Notes: generated by a model not told the origin, from the letters alone. Shown: positions 1 to 9,333, numbered from the stretch's first letter. The stretch: DNA of 64,000 bases from Pseudoxanthomonas kalamensis DSM 18571 (GCF_010211745.1 NZ_PDWQ01000001.1:186001-250000); one strand, 5' to 3'. Numbers and translations: made by a program.

Positions 1-1023
1 GACCCGCATGCCGCGGCCGCAGACCGCGCGCGTTTCGTCGAGGGCTGGTTTTCCGAATCGATGCCCGACCTCAACCAGCGCAACCCGCATCTGGCGACCT
101 ACCTGATCCAGAACACGCTGTGGTGGATCGAATACGCCGGCCTGGCCGGGATTCGCGAGGACACCTTCGGCTATGCCGACACCGACTTCCTCGGCGCCTG
201 GGCGCAGGCGGTGATGAACGAATACCCGGAGTTGTCGATGGTCGGCGAGGAGTGGAGCCCCAATCCGGCGATCGTCGCCCACTGGCAGCGCGGCAAGCTC
301 AATCCCGACGGCCACGTGCCGCACATGACCGGGATGATCGACTTCCCCACCCAGCTGGCGTTGCGCGATGCGCTGCTGCACCCGCAAGGCTGGGACGATG
401 GCTGGACGCCGCTGTACGAGATGCTGGGCAACGACTTCCTGTACCCCGATCCGGATCGCCTGATGGTGTTCGTCGAAAACCACGACAGCCCGCGGTTGCT
501 GGCGCATCTGGACGGCGACCTCCGCCTGTGGAAGCTGGCGATGGCCTGGCTGGCCACGGCGCGCGGGACACCGCAGTTCTACTACGGCTCGGAAGTGCTG
601 TTGCGCGGTCCGCGTGAACGCAACGATGGCCTGTTGCGCGCCGACATGCCCGGCGGCTGGGCCGGCGACGGCGCCGACGCCTTCAGCGGACGCGGGCTGT
701 CGCCGGAACAGCGCGATGCGCAGGACTACGTGCGCAGGCTGTTCCAGTGGCGCAAGCGCGCGCCGGTGCTGGAAAACGGCCGGCTGACCCACTACGCGCC
801 GCAGGACGGGGTGTACGTGTACTTCCGCCACGACGACCACCACCGCACGGTGTTCGTCGCCTTGAACCGGAACCCCGGCACGGCAACACTGGCGCTGGAC
901 CGCTTCGCCGATTTCGTGAAGCCGGGCGACCGCGGCACCGACGTGTTGGCAGGCAAAGCCGTCGAACTGGGCGGTACGTTGCGGATCGCGGGCAAGAGTG
1001 CCGCGATCATCGAACTGGACTGA
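1..1023 (+). CDS. GH13 alpha-amylase-family glycosidase, C-terminal part (5' truncated by window)
   Basis: The frame is open from base 1, so only the last 340 residues are visible. They begin inside the catalytic barrel. GIREDTFGY carries the expected nucleophile Asp (codon 160-162) two residues after the conserved Arg, VGEEW carries the general-acid Glu, and VENHDSPR holds the third acidic residue with its His. A C-terminal beta domain of roughly 90 residues follows. The MPDLNQ motif just before the nucleophile strand is typical of the neopullulanase/cyclomaltodextrinase/SusA-like subgroup, which cleaves short maltodextrins. That subgroup call is inference, because the N-terminal domain and any signal peptide lie outside the window. 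The gene converges on engB, whose stop codon is about 10 bp downstream. Confidence 0.9.
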   Translation, partial: DPHAAAADRARFVEGWFSESMPDLNQRNPHLATYLIQNTLWWIEYAGLAGIREDTFGYADTDFLGAWAQAVMNEYPELSMVGEEWSPNPAIVAHWQRGKLNPDGHVPHMTGMIDFPTQLALRDALLHPQGWDDGWTPLYEMLGNDFLYPDPDRLMVFVENHDSPRLLAHLDGDLRLWKLAMAWLATARGTPQFYYGSEVLLRGPRERNDGLLRADMPGGWAGDGADAFSGRGLSPEQRDAQDYVRRLFQWRKRAPVLENGRLTHYAPQDGVYVYFRHDDHHRTVFVALNRNPGTATLALDRFADFVKPGDRGTDVLAGKAVELGGTLRIAGKSAAIIELD

Positions 1024-1032
1024 AGTCCGGGC

Positions 1033-1644
1033 TCAGAGCAGGGCCAGCCAGCCCATCACCACCGCCCGCGCCTCCTCGACTCCCTGCTTCGACGCCGCCG
1101 AGAACGTCTGCACGCTCACGCCGTCGCCATACGCTTCGGCCAGCGCCTTGCGCACCGCCTGCAGCGCCTGCGCCTGCTGGCCGCGGCCCAGCTTGTCGGC
1201 CTTGGTCAGCAGCGCGTGCGCCGGCAGGCCGCGCTGCACGGCATAGCCCAGCATCTGCCGGTCGTAGTCCTTCAGCGGGTGGCGGATGTCCATCACCACC
1301 ACCAGCCCGCGGAGGGCATGGCGGCTGGCGAAGTACTGGTCGATGAACTGCTGCCAGTGCGCCTGCAGCTCCAGCGGCACCTTGGCGTAGCCGTAGCCGG
1401 GCAGGTCGACCAAGTGCTGGTCGGGCCGGACCTGGAAAAACACCAGTTGCTGGGTGCGGCCGGGGGTCTTGGACACCCGCGCCAGCGCGTTGTGGCCAGT
1501 CAAGGCGTTGAGCGCGCTGGACTTTCCGGCATTGGAGCGGCCGGCGAAAGCGACCTCGGCGCCGGCGTCGGCCGGCAGCTGCGTGCGGGTATGCGCCGAC
1601 AGCAGGTAACGCGCGGCATTGAGCGGATTGGACGGGTTCGACAT
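1033..1644 (-). CDS. engB: Ribosome biogenesis GTP-binding protein EngB (YihA/YsxC)
   Basis: A 203-residue TRAFAC-class GTPase needed for late assembly of the 50S ribosomal subunit. The GTPase motifs are in order: P-loop GRSNAGKSS at residues 35-43, TPGRTQ at 60-65 (G2), DLPGYGYA at 80-87 (G3) and TKAD at 147-150 (G4, base recognition). The chosen start gives MSNPSNPL; an upstream in-frame ATG at 1677 would add 11 residues that do not look like the family N-terminus. The length fits the family. It is divergent from the cytochrome c4 gene, with about 150 bp between the two starts. Confidence 0.96.
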   Translation of the reverse strand: MSNPSNPLNAARYLLSAHTRTQLPADAGAEVAFAGRSNAGKSSALNALTGHNALARVSKTPGRTQQLVFFQVRPDQHLVDLPGYGYAKVPLELQAHWQQFIDQYFASRHALRGLVVVMDIRHPLKDYDRQMLGYAVQRGLPAHALLTKADKLGRGQQAQALQAVRKALAEAYGDGVSVQTFSAASKQGVEEARAVVMGWLALL

Positions 1645-1708
1645 GCCGCTAGGATGGCACGAGCGGGGGCCTCGCACCCGTCACGGCCGCGGCCGATGGG
1701 CGCGAGAA

Positions 1709-1738
1709 TTGACCATTCCGGTCCGGCATGACGATAAT
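1709..1738 (+). promoter_or_regulatory. Candidate sigma-70 promoter for cytochrome c4
   Basis: TTGACC (1709-1714) and GATAAT (1733-1738) are separated by 18 bp, in the divergent region between engB and the cytochrome c4 gene. The -10 ends about 55 bp before the cytochrome start. Each hexamer is one mismatch from consensus. This is a sequence match only. Confidence 0.5.
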
Positions 1739-1793
1739 TCGGGGGTTTCCAGCCGTCGTCGGACGGCGTTTCCTGTGTTCACGGAGCTCTAGC

Positions 1794-2606
1794 ATGCGCC
1801 ACGCTCGCGTTTTGGGATTTGCCGGACTGGCCGCTGCGGCCGTGGCGGTGGTGGCTTACGCCCAGACCACGGTGGCGCCGCTGCCGGAAGAAAACCCGGT
1901 CGAAACCGTGCCGCTGGAATCGGTCGGCAGCGAACTCGACCTCAGCCAGACCGTCTGGGGCGACGCCCAGGCCGGGCAGGGCAAGGCGTCGGTCTGCGCC
2001 GCCTGCCATGCCGCCGACGGCAATTCCATCGTGCCCATGTACCCGCGCCTGGCCGGCCAGAGCGAGCGCTACATCGCCCACCAGATGGCGCTGATCGCCA
2101 GCGGCCAGCGCAACAGCGGCGCGGTCGTGGCGATGGTGCCGTTCGTGCAGGGCCTGACCGCGCAGGACATGCGCGACATCGGCGCCTATTTCGCCACCCA
2201 GACGGGCGGCGCCGGCCTGGCCGACGACGGCGTGGTCGCCGACGGCCCCTACGCCGGCATGAAGTTCTACGAGATCGGCCAGCAGCTGTACCGCTCCGGC
2301 GACGCCAGCCGCGAAATCCCGGCCTGCATGGCCTGCCACGGTCCGACCGGCGCCGGCAATCCGGGCCCGGCCTATCCGCGACTCGGCGGCCAGCATCAGG
2401 AGTATCTGGTCACCCGCCTGCAGGAATACCGCACCGGCACCACCACGCAGACCGATCCGGCGCTGTTCAACATCATGGCCCAGGTCGCCCATTCGCTGAC
2501 CGACCAGGAAATCCAGGCGCTGTCCAGCTACCTGCAGGGCCTGCACGACCGCGCCGACGACGCTGCCGGCGGCGGCAGCGAGACGGTCGCCGCCGCCGCG
2601 CACTGA
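1794..2606 (+). CDS. Di-haem cytochrome c4
   Basis: A 270-residue exported cytochrome with two class-I haem c domains. An N-terminal signal segment (residues 1-24, ending AYAQ) is followed by haem-binding CAACH at 68-72 and CMACH at 178-182. Axial Met candidates lie in MVPFVQGL and NIMAQ. Cytochrome c4 is a periplasmic electron carrier, usually feeding terminal oxidases, and in many gammaproteobacteria it lies next to engB and dsbA, as here. The start was set at MRHARV because the upstream in-frame start lacks signal-peptide character. The GC-biased tail after the second domain is short and of no obvious function. Confidence 0.95.
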   Translation: MRHARVLGFAGLAAAAVAVVAYAQTTVAPLPEENPVETVPLESVGSELDLSQTVWGDAQAGQGKASVCAACHAADGNSIVPMYPRLAGQSERYIAHQMALIASGQRNSGAVVAMVPFVQGLTAQDMRDIGAYFATQTGGAGLADDGVVADGPYAGMKFYEIGQQLYRSGDASREIPACMACHGPTGAGNPGPAYPRLGGQHQEYLVTRLQEYRTGTTTQTDPALFNIMAQVAHSLTDQEIQALSSYLQGLHDRADDAAGGGSETVAAAAH

Positions 2607-2718
2607 CCGCCCGGCCGCCTTTGCGGCCGGCATGGCAGGCTGCGTTCATCCCCCCGGCACGATCATGTCCGGACGCGGCCGCCGGGTCGCCCGCCCCGTT
2701 CGCCGTCACCGAGAGCCG

Positions 2719-3387
2719 ATGAAGCCCCTGATCCGCGTCCTGCTTCCGTTGCTGCTGTGCCTGTCCCTGCTGCCCGCCGCCGCACTGGCCGAGCCACCGG
2801 CGATCCCCGGTTTGCAGGAAGGCGTCGATTACCGGTTGATCGAAGGCGGCAAGCCGTTCGCGCCGCAGGCCGGCAAGATCGAGGTGGCCGAGGTCTTTGG
2901 CTACACCTGCATCCACTGCTACCACTTCGAACCGATCCTGCAGGCATGGAAGCGCCAGCTGCCGAAGGACGTGCAGGTGGTACCGGTGCCGGCCGCGTTC
3001 GGCGGCTACTGGATCCCGTACGCACGCGCCTTCTATGCCGCGCGCCGGCTCGGCGTGCAGCAGAGCACCCATCAGGCGGTGTTCGACGCCCTGCACCTGA
3101 ACCATTCGCTGCCGATCCAGAACGCCTCGGCCGACGAGATCGCCAGCTTCTACGCCAGCCAGGGCGTGGGCCGCGCGCGCTTCATGGCTGCGCTGCGCGG
3201 GCCGGAGGTCGACGCCGACCTCGAGCGCGCGCGCGACTGGGCCATGCAGGCGCAGGTGACCGCCACCCCCAGCCTGATCGTCAATGGCAAGTACCTGGTG
3301 ATCGGCGGAAACAGTTTCGACGACCTGCTGAAGACCGCCGAGGCGCTGGTCGCCCATGAGCGGCAAGCCCTGCGCAAGGGCCGCTGA
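2719..3387 (+). CDS. dsbA: Thiol:disulfide interchange protein DsbA
   Basis: A 222-residue periplasmic oxidoreductase that introduces disulfides into exported proteins. A strongly hydrophobic signal peptide covers residues 1-24 (ending ALA) and the thioredoxin-fold active site is CIHC at 64-67. The cis-Pro loop is visible as TATPS near residue 190. The start is MKPLIRV, because the in-frame upstream ATG at 2632 adds 29 Arg-rich residues that would spoil the signal peptide. The next gene encodes a second DsbA-like protein with a different active-site dipeptide, so the pair probably divides substrate or redox roles. Confidence 0.93.
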   Translation: MKPLIRVLLPLLLCLSLLPAAALAEPPAIPGLQEGVDYRLIEGGKPFAPQAGKIEVAEVFGYTCIHCYHFEPILQAWKRQLPKDVQVVPVPAAFGGYWIPYARAFYAARRLGVQQSTHQAVFDALHLNHSLPIQNASADEIASFYASQGVGRARFMAALRGPEVDADLERARDWAMQAQVTATPSLIVNGKYLVIGGNSFDDLLKTAEALVAHERQALRKGR

Positions 3388-3463
3388 ACGGCCATCACGA
3401 CATTGAAAATCCCTCGCCAGCGGGCATAGTGTCCGCCTGCAACCCGATTCCGGAGTCCCGCCG

Positions 3464-4306
3464 ATGAAACTGCGTCACCTCCTGCCCCTGCTGGCCGTGC
3501 TGGCCCTGTCCGCCTGCAGCAAGCAAGAGCCGGTCGCCACCCCGGCCGTCGAGCCCGCCGCCGTCGAACAGGCCCCGGCCGCCGTCGAACCAGCCACCAC
3601 AGCCGAAGCAGACGTCCCCGAGGCCGCGGACAGCGCGCAGGACACCGAAGCCACCACCGTCGAGGCCGAGACCGCCGAGACCGCCGCGCCGACCGCACCA
3701 CCGCCGCCCGCCGCGCCGTACACCGGTCCGGCGCTGGTGCCCGGTACCGATTACCTGGAGATCCCCGGCGGCCAGCCGCTGGACCCGCTGGCCGGCAAAG
3801 TCGAGGTCGTCGAGGTGTTCGGTTACGTTTGCCCGGCCTGCAACGCCTTCCAGCCACTGGTGTCGCACTGGAAGACCACCCTACCTGGCGACGTGCGCTT
3901 CACCTATGTGCCGGCGCCGTTCGGCGGCACCTGGGACGACTACGCGCGCGCCTTCTATGCTGCGCAGATCATGGGCGTGCAGGAAAAGACCCACGACGCG
4001 CTGTACCGCGCCATCCATACCGAGCGCACGCTGAAAGGCGAGCGCGGCCGCGATTCGGTCGAGGACATCGCCGCCTTCTACGCCCGCCACGGCGTCGACG
4101 CCAAGCAGTTCCAGAGCACCATGGACAGCTTCGCCATCGCCGGCAGGATCAGCAAGGCCAAGCAGTTCACGACCCGCAACCAGGTCACCGGCACGCCGAG
4201 CATCGTCATCAACGGCAAGTACATCCCCAAGGGCCAGAGCTGGGAGCAGGTGCTGCACAACGCCGATGCGCTGATCGCGATGGAACGCGCCGGCGGCGTG
4301 CGCTGA
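3464..4306 (+). CDS. DsbA-family lipoprotein with CPAC active site and long acidic linker
   Basis: A 280-residue protein related to the preceding DsbA but with a lipobox (LSAC, Cys18), so a membrane-anchored periplasmic lipoprotein is predicted. Residues 20-90 are a low-complexity Ala/Glu/Pro/Thr linker that ends in a proline run. The thioredoxin domain starts near residue 95, with active site CPAC at 123-126 and a cis-Pro loop GTPS near residue 245. CPxC dipeptides differ in redox potential from the CIHC of the neighbour, so this protein could favour another step such as reduction, isomerisation or cytochrome maturation. That role is inference; only the fold and the anchor are clear. Confidence 0.88.
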   Translation: MKLRHLLPLLAVLALSACSKQEPVATPAVEPAAVEQAPAAVEPATTAEADVPEAADSAQDTEATTVEAETAETAAPTAPPPPAAPYTGPALVPGTDYLEIPGGQPLDPLAGKVEVVEVFGYVCPACNAFQPLVSHWKTTLPGDVRFTYVPAPFGGTWDDYARAFYAAQIMGVQEKTHDALYRAIHTERTLKGERGRDSVEDIAAFYARHGVDAKQFQSTMDSFAIAGRISKAKQFTTRNQVTGTPSIVINGKYIPKGQSWEQVLHNADALIAMERAGGVR

Positions 4307-4330
4307 TCCGGACCCCCGATCACCCCCCAC

Positions 4331-5131
4331 ATGACTGCCTCCGCGGACATCCGCCGGCTGCGCCTGCTCAGCGCCAACATCCAGGCCGGCTCCAGCACCC
4401 GCCGCTACAGCGACTACGTGACCCGCAGCTGGTCGCACGCGCTGCCGGCGGGCAACAAGCGCAGTAGTCTGGATACGATCGCCGAACTGGCCAGCGGCCA
4501 CGACATCGTCGGCCTGCAGGAGGCCGATCCCGGCAGCCTGCGCTCGGGCTTCACCAACCAGACCCACTACCTGGCTGAACGCGCCGGTTTCGGCTACTGG
4601 AGCCACCAGCCCAACCGCAACGTGGCCAAGGTCGCCGGCAGCGCCAACGGCCTGCTGAGCCGGCTGGAGCCGGTGGAGGTGGCCGACCATTCCCTGCCCG
4701 GCCGCATCGCCGGGCGCGGCGTGCTGCTCGGCCGCTTCGGCGAGGGCGACGACGGCCTGGTGGTCGCGGTAGCGCATCTGTCGCTGGGCGCGCAATCGCG
4801 GCGCTCGCAGCTGTCGTTCCTGGCCGAACTGCTGTCCGGCTACCGCCATGTCGCGCTGATGGGCGACTTCAACTGCACCTGCGACCGCCCGGAGATGGAA
4901 CTGCTGTACGCGCGCACCCGGCTGGCGCCGCCGGCGCACCGGGTACCGACCTTCCCCAGCTGGCGGCCGCAGCGGGCCATCGACCACATCCTGGTCAGCC
5001 CCGAACTCAACGGCGTCGCGCCGCGGGCGATGCCGGCGGCCAATTCCGACCATCTGGCGCTGGCGCTGGACATCGAAGTCCCGGCCAGCGCCCTGCAGAT
5101 TCCCGGCGACGCCGGCCGCAGCGCCGCCTAG
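4331..5131 (+). CDS. Endonuclease/exonuclease/phosphatase (EEP) fold protein
   Basis: A 266-residue protein of the metal-dependent EEP superfamily (exonuclease III / DNase I / inositol phosphatase fold). Expected motifs are present in order: SANIQAG near residue 14 (Asn), GLQEAD at 61-66 (metal-binding Glu64), GDFN at 178-181, AIDH at 216-219 and NSDH at 238-241 (catalytic His). No signal peptide is seen. The substrate cannot be told from the sequence: DNA, RNA and phospholipid enzymes share these motifs. It lies 24 bp after the DsbA-like lipoprotein gene, and its stop overlaps the stop of the convergent permease gene by 4 bp. Confidence 0.88.
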   Translation: MTASADIRRLRLLSANIQAGSSTRRYSDYVTRSWSHALPAGNKRSSLDTIAELASGHDIVGLQEADPGSLRSGFTNQTHYLAERAGFGYWSHQPNRNVAKVAGSANGLLSRLEPVEVADHSLPGRIAGRGVLLGRFGEGDDGLVVAVAHLSLGAQSRRSQLSFLAELLSGYRHVALMGDFNCTCDRPEMELLYARTRLAPPAHRVPTFPSWRPQRAIDHILVSPELNGVAPRAMPAANSDHLALALDIEVPASALQIPGDAGRSAA

Positions 5132-5922
5132 TAGCCGCCCAGCGCCACGCTCAGACCGACCAGCAGCAGGAAGGCGGCGAAGATCCGCTTCAGCGACTGC
5201 CCGCTGATCCGGTGCGCCAGCCGCGCGCCCCACGGCGCGGCCAACACCGAGGCCACCGCCACCCCGATCGCCGCCGGCAGGTACACGTAACCGACGGCGT
5301 ACTGCGGCAGCGCCCCGGCCGGCGCATGCAGGGCGTAACCCAGCGCACTGCCCAGGCCGATCGCCACCCCGCAGGCGCTGGAAGTGCCGACCGCACGCAC
5401 CGGCGCCACCCCGCGCCAGACCAGCAGCGGCACGGTCATGCTGCCGCCGCCGATGCCGACCACCGCCGACAGCGCGCCGATGCCGACACCGGCGCCGCTC
5501 ATCGGCCACCCGGTCGGTGGCGGCACCGCGGTCGCGGCGACGCCGTCGCGGCGTCCGCCGCGCAGCATCTGCCACGCCGCCAGCAGGCAATACCCGGCCA
5601 CGATCCAGCGCAGCGCCGCATCGTCCACTTTCACCGCCAGCCCGCTGCCCAGCCAGCCGCCCAACAGCAGCCCCGGCACCATCCATGCCACCGTCGGCCA
5701 CATCACGCTGCCGCGGCGATGGTGCGAAAACGCCGACGATGCCGCAGTCAGCACGATGCTGGCCAGCGAACTGGCCAGCGCGGCGTGCATGGCCGCGTCC
5801 TTCGGCACCCCGAACTGCGGCAGCAGCCATACCAGCGCCGCGACCAGCACCAGGCCGCCGCCGATCCCCAGCAAACCCGCCAGCAGGCCGGCGACCACAC
5901 CCAGCAGCGGAAACACCCACAT
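5128..5922 (-). CDS. TauE/SafE family membrane permease
   Basis: A 264-residue integral membrane protein of the sulfite exporter TauE/SafE family (formerly DUF81), predicted to move small sulfur-containing or organic anions across the inner membrane. The family-type glycine-rich repeats are visible: GLLGIGGG near the N-terminus and VGIGGGSMTVPLL in the second half, with about eight hydrophobic segments. The start MWVFPLLG was chosen because the 18 residues upstream are polar and Arg-rich. The stop codon shares four bases (5128-5131) with the stop of the convergent EEP gene. Substrate unknown. Confidence 0.88.
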   Translation of the reverse strand: MWVFPLLGVVAGLLAGLLGIGGGLVLVAALVWLLPQFGVPKDAAMHAALASSLASIVLTAASSAFSHHRRGSVMWPTVAWMVPGLLLGGWLGSGLAVKVDDAALRWIVAGYCLLAAWQMLRGGRRDGVAATAVPPPTGWPMSGAGVGIGALSAVVGIGGGSMTVPLLVWRGVAPVRAVGTSSACGVAIGLGSALGYALHAPAGALPQYAVGYVYLPAAIGVAVASVLAAPWGARLAHRISGQSLKRIFAAFLLLVGLSVALGGY

Positions 5923-5999
5923 CGATTCCAAACGTTTCTCCTTCGCGATGCTCCACCGCCGGCGCGGATGCACCACCGATTCAGAGCGCGTCCCGTACC

Positions 6000-7952
6000 A
6001 TGCGGCGCATGAAGGGTTTCGATTCTCTCATTCTTGCCGCAGTGCTGTGGCTGCCGGCATTGCCGCCGCTGCACGCGCAGGATCTGGACGCGGGCCGGCC
6101 ACAGATCGAAAACGCGCTGCGCGCCGCCGAACGCGGCGACTACCGGGCGCAGGATTTCCCGGCCGTGGCCAGCCATCCTCTCAACGGCTGGGTCGAGTTC
6201 GCCGACCTCTCGCGCAACGTCAACACGCTGTCACGCGCACGCGGCGAGGCATTCCTGAAGCGCTACGCCGGCCAGGCCGTGGCCGAACGCTTCCGCGATC
6301 ACTGGCTGGCCGCGCTGGCGCGGCGACAGGAATGGCCGGCCTTCCTGGCCGCCTGGCAGCCGAACGACGATGCCGGCCTGCGCTGCGCCTGGCTGAACGC
6401 GCGCCAGGCCACCGGCCATCTCGACGACGCCTGGACCGCCGACGCGCAGGCGGTCTGGACCAGCAGCGGCAAGTCGCTGCCCAATGCCTGCGATCCGGTG
6501 TTCGCTCTGCTGGCCAGCCGCGGCGGATTGGGCCCGGAGCTGCGCTGGCAACGCATCGACCTGGCCGCCGAGGCCGGGCAGACCGGGGTGATGCGCCACA
6601 TCGCCCGCGACCTGCGCAGCGCCGACGAAGCGCTGGCCAACGATTACGCCGCCTTCATCGACGCCCCGCACGCCCGCGCACTGGACTGGCCGAAGACCGA
6701 ACGCAGTCGGCAGATGGCGATGTACGGCCTGATGCGGCAGGGCCGACGCGACCCCGACCTGGCCGAACGCCAGCTGCCGGCCTACGCCAACGCGCTGGAC
6801 ATGAGCGCCGCCCAGCGCGGCCAGGTGCAGTACCAGATCGCGCTGTGGACAGTGGCCTCGTACCTGCCCGATTCGGCGCGGCGGCTGGACGAGGTCCCCG
6901 ACGCCGCCTACGACGAGCGCCTGCACGAATGGCAGGTGCGCGAAGCGATGGCACGCGGCGACTGGCGCAACGCCCTGCGCGCGCTGCGGCGGATGCCAGC
7001 CGCGCAGCGCGACGATTCGCGCTGGCGCTATTTCGAAGCGCGGTTGGCCGAGAAGACCGGCGAAGCCGCCGAGGCCCGGCGACTGTACGCGCTGGCGGCG
7101 CGCGCATCGACCTTCCACGGCTTCCTCGCCGCCGACACGCTCGGCCTGCCCTACGCGCTGTGCCCGTGGGAACCGGACGACACCGCCGCCGCCAAGGCCG
7201 CCATCGCCCGCGACCCGGCCATCGTGCGCGCGATGGAGCTGTGGAAGCTTGAACGCAGCGGCTGGGCAGTGCAGGAGTGGAAATCGGCGATGGCCCGCTT
7301 CGACGACACCCAGCGCCGGCTGGCGGTGGAAGTGGCGCAGGACAACGCCTGGTTCGATCGCGCAGTGTTCTACCTCGGCCAGAACCCGGACGAATATCGC
7401 CTGTATTCGCTGCGCTTCCCGCTGCACCACGACGCCGCAATCCGCCGCGAAGCCGCCCGCCATGCGCTGGACCCGGCCTGGGTCGCGGCCGAGATCCGCG
7501 CCGAGAGCGTGTTCAATTCGCGCGCGCGCTCGCCGGCCGACGCGCGCGGGCTGATGCAGGTGCTGCCGTCCACCGGCGCGGCCACCGCGAAGAAGCTGGG
7601 CCGGGCCTGGGGCGGCGCGGGCAGCCTGTACGACGCCGATACCAACATCGCCCTCGGTACTGCCTATCTGCGCGAAGTGCTGGACAAGTACGGCCTGCCC
7701 TACGTTGCCATCGGCGCCTACAACGCCGGACCGACGCCGACCGCGCGCTGGCTGTCGCAGCGTCCGAACTACGACGCCGATTTCTGGATCGAAACGGTCA
7801 GCTACAAGGAAACCCGCGAATACATCGCCCGCGTGCTGGCCTTCAGCGTGATCTACGACTGGCGGCTCAACGGCGACGCCCTGCCGCTGAGCGAACGCAT
7901 GCAGGGCCGCATCGACGCCCCGCGCAAGGCCTTTGCCTGCCCCAGCGCGTAG
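6000..7952 (+). CDS. slt: Soluble lytic murein transglycosylase
   Basis: A 650-residue periplasmic enzyme that cleaves the MurNAc-GlcNAc bond of peptidoglycan, forming 1,6-anhydro-MurNAc ends. It has a signal peptide (residues 1-24), a long alpha-helical superhelical region of Ala-rich repeats up to about residue 480, and a C-terminal SLT lysozyme-like domain. There IRAESVFNS holds the catalytic Glu502, followed by ARGLMQVLPSTG and AIGAYNAGP. Size and order match the Slt70 family. Two ATGs lie nine bases apart (6000 and 6009) and both give a good signal peptide. The gene is divergent from the TauE-like permease. It would supply muropeptides of the kind the nag/NamZ island downstream could use. 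Confidence 0.93.
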   Translation: MRRMKGFDSLILAAVLWLPALPPLHAQDLDAGRPQIENALRAAERGDYRAQDFPAVASHPLNGWVEFADLSRNVNTLSRARGEAFLKRYAGQAVAERFRDHWLAALARRQEWPAFLAAWQPNDDAGLRCAWLNARQATGHLDDAWTADAQAVWTSSGKSLPNACDPVFALLASRGGLGPELRWQRIDLAAEAGQTGVMRHIARDLRSADEALANDYAAFIDAPHARALDWPKTERSRQMAMYGLMRQGRRDPDLAERQLPAYANALDMSAAQRGQVQYQIALWTVASYLPDSARRLDEVPDAAYDERLHEWQVREAMARGDWRNALRALRRMPAAQRDDSRWRYFEARLAEKTGEAAEARRLYALAARASTFHGFLAADTLGLPYALCPWEPDDTAAAKAAIARDPAIVRAMELWKLERSGWAVQEWKSAMARFDDTQRRLAVEVAQDNAWFDRAVFYLGQNPDEYRLYSLRFPLHHDAAIRREAARHALDPAWVAAEIRAESVFNSRARSPADARGLMQVLPSTGAATAKKLGRAWGGAGSLYDADTNIALGTAYLREVLDKYGLPYVAIGAYNAGPTPTARWLSQRPNYDADFWIETVSYKETREYIARVLAFSVIYDWRLNGDALPLSERMQGRIDAPRKAFACPSA

Positions 7953-7963
7953 TCGATGTTCTT

Positions 7964-8007
7964 CTTCCCCCACCTGCGGGGGAAGGTGCCAAAGGCGGAT
8001 GGGGGCG
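7964..8007 (+). repeat. Intergenic palindromic repeat, copy 1
   Basis: A hairpin with TTCCCCC (7965-7971) facing GGGGGAA (7978-7984), followed by a purine-rich tail containing AAGGCGGATGGGGGCG. A related element follows the VanZ-like gene (12761-12806), with the same order of C-rich arm, short loop, G-rich arm and AAGGCGG tail. Such elements are common between genes in Xanthomonads. It may act as a terminator-like structure between slt and cca, but no U-run follows. Confidence 0.5.
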
Positions 8008-8060
8008 AGCTCTTTCCCACCAACCGCAAGCGCAGGCATGAATCGGGCATCATTGCCCGC

Positions 8061-9287
8061 ATGGAGATCTATCTCGTCGGCGGCGCGGTGCGCGACCGGT
8101 TGCTGGGCCTGCCACCCGGCGACCGCGACTGGGTCGTGGTCGGCGCCACCCCGCAGCAGATGCTGGAACTCGGCTACACGCCAGTCGGACGCGACTTCCC
8201 GGTGTTCCTGCACCCGCAAACCGGCGAGGAATACGCACTGGCACGCACCGAGCGCAAGAGCGGACGCGGCTATCGCGGTTTCGTCGTCGACGCCGACCCG
8301 TCGGTCACGCTGGAAGAGGACCTGCAGCGGCGCGACTTCACCATCAATGCCATCGCCCAAGCCGACGACGGCCACTTGATCGACCCCTGCGGCGGCACGC
8401 GCGACCTGCAGGCGCGGGTGCTGCGCCACGTCGGCCCGGCCTTCGTCGAGGACCCGCTGCGAGTGCTGCGCGCGGCGCGCTTTCTCGCCCGCTTCGCCCC
8501 GCTGGGTTTCACGCTGGCGCCGGAAACGCAGGAGCTGATGCGGCAGATCGCCGCCTCCGGCGAACTCGACGCACTGGTCCCGGAGCGGGTCTGGCAGGAA
8601 CTGCGCAAGGCCTTGCGTTCGGCGAAACCCTCGGCCTTTCTGTCCACCTTGCGCGAAACGCACGCGCTGCAAGCGGTATTGCCGGAAATCGACGCGCTGT
8701 ACGGCGTGCCGCAACGCGCCGACTACCACCCCGAGATCGACACCGGCATCCACCAGCAGATGGTCAGCGACATGGCCGCGCGACTGGCCCCGGGCGACGA
8801 CCTGATCGGCTTCGCCGCGTTGACCCATGACTTGGGCAAGGCGCTGACCCCACCGGATCAATGGCCGCGCCATGTCGGCCACGAAAGTGCGGGAATCAAA
8901 CCGCTGCGCGCCCTGTGCGAACGGCTGAAGCTGCCGGCCGAGCACCGCGAGCTGGCCATCGCCACCTGTCGCGAGCACCTGCACGTGCATCGCCTGTTCG
9001 AACTGCGCGACGCCACCGTGCACGAACTGCTGGCCCGCTGCGACACCTTCCGCAAACCCGAACGCATCGCACAGATCGCTACCGCCTGCGAAGCCGACGC
9101 CCGCGGCCGCCTCGGCCACACCGACGACGACTACCCGCAAGCCACCGAACTGCGCCGCCTGCACGCCGCCGCCCTGGCCATCAACGCCCGCGACCTGGTG
9201 CAATCGGGCCTCAGCGGCCCCGAAATCGGCGAAGCGCTGAAGCAGGCCCGCATCGCCGCCATTGCCGCCGCACGCAAGACCGCCTGA
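8061..9287 (+). CDS. cca: CCA tRNA nucleotidyltransferase
   Basis: A 408-residue enzyme that adds or repairs the 3' CCA of tRNAs. The class-II nucleotidyltransferase head is at the N-terminus: GGAVRD (residues 7-12), the DxD metal pair in GDRDW, and the [10 protein letters not shown] motif near residue 90. An HD domain follows, with LTHDLGK near residue 257, which gives the multifunctional (phosphohydrolase-bearing) version found in gammaproteobacteria. The start MEIYLVGG is placed at the conserved N-terminus; the frame is open further upstream only across the intergenic repeat. Confidence 0.95.
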   Translation: MEIYLVGGAVRDRLLGLPPGDRDWVVVGATPQQMLELGYTPVGRDFPVFLHPQTGEEYALARTERKSGRGYRGFVVDADPSVTLEEDLQRRDFTINAIAQADDGHLIDPCGGTRDLQARVLRHVGPAFVEDPLRVLRAARFLARFAPLGFTLAPETQELMRQIAASGELDALVPERVWQELRKALRSAKPSAFLSTLRETHALQAVLPEIDALYGVPQRADYHPEIDTGIHQQMVSDMAARLAPGDDLIGFAALTHDLGKALTPPDQWPRHVGHESAGIKPLRALCERLKLPAEHRELAIATCREHLHVHRLFELRDATVHELLARCDTFRKPERIAQIATACEADARGRLGHTDDDYPQATELRRLHAAALAINARDLVQSGLSGPEIGEALKQARIAAIAAARKTA

Positions 9288-9316
9288 CACAGCACCGTTC
9301 CACCCGCTAGTTTCAA

Positions 9317-9333
9317 GGCGTAACTCTTACGCC
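9317..9333 (+). terminator. Short hairpin after cca
   Basis: GGCGTAA (9317-9323) pairs perfectly with TTACGCC (9327-9333) across a 3-nt loop, 30 bp after the cca stop. There is no T-run on either side, so it is at best a weak terminator or an mRNA 3' end stabiliser. Confidence 0.3.

Noticed and set aside
5128-5131. The 4-bp overlap of convergent stop codons (EEP and TauE genes) as something special
   Set aside because: Overlapping TAG stops in CTAG are a common result of compaction.
6231-9290. A 1019-codon open frame on the minus strand across slt and cca
   Set aside because: Antisense shadow of two well-identified genes in GC-rich DNA; the translation is low-complexity Gly/Arg/Gln with no motifs.
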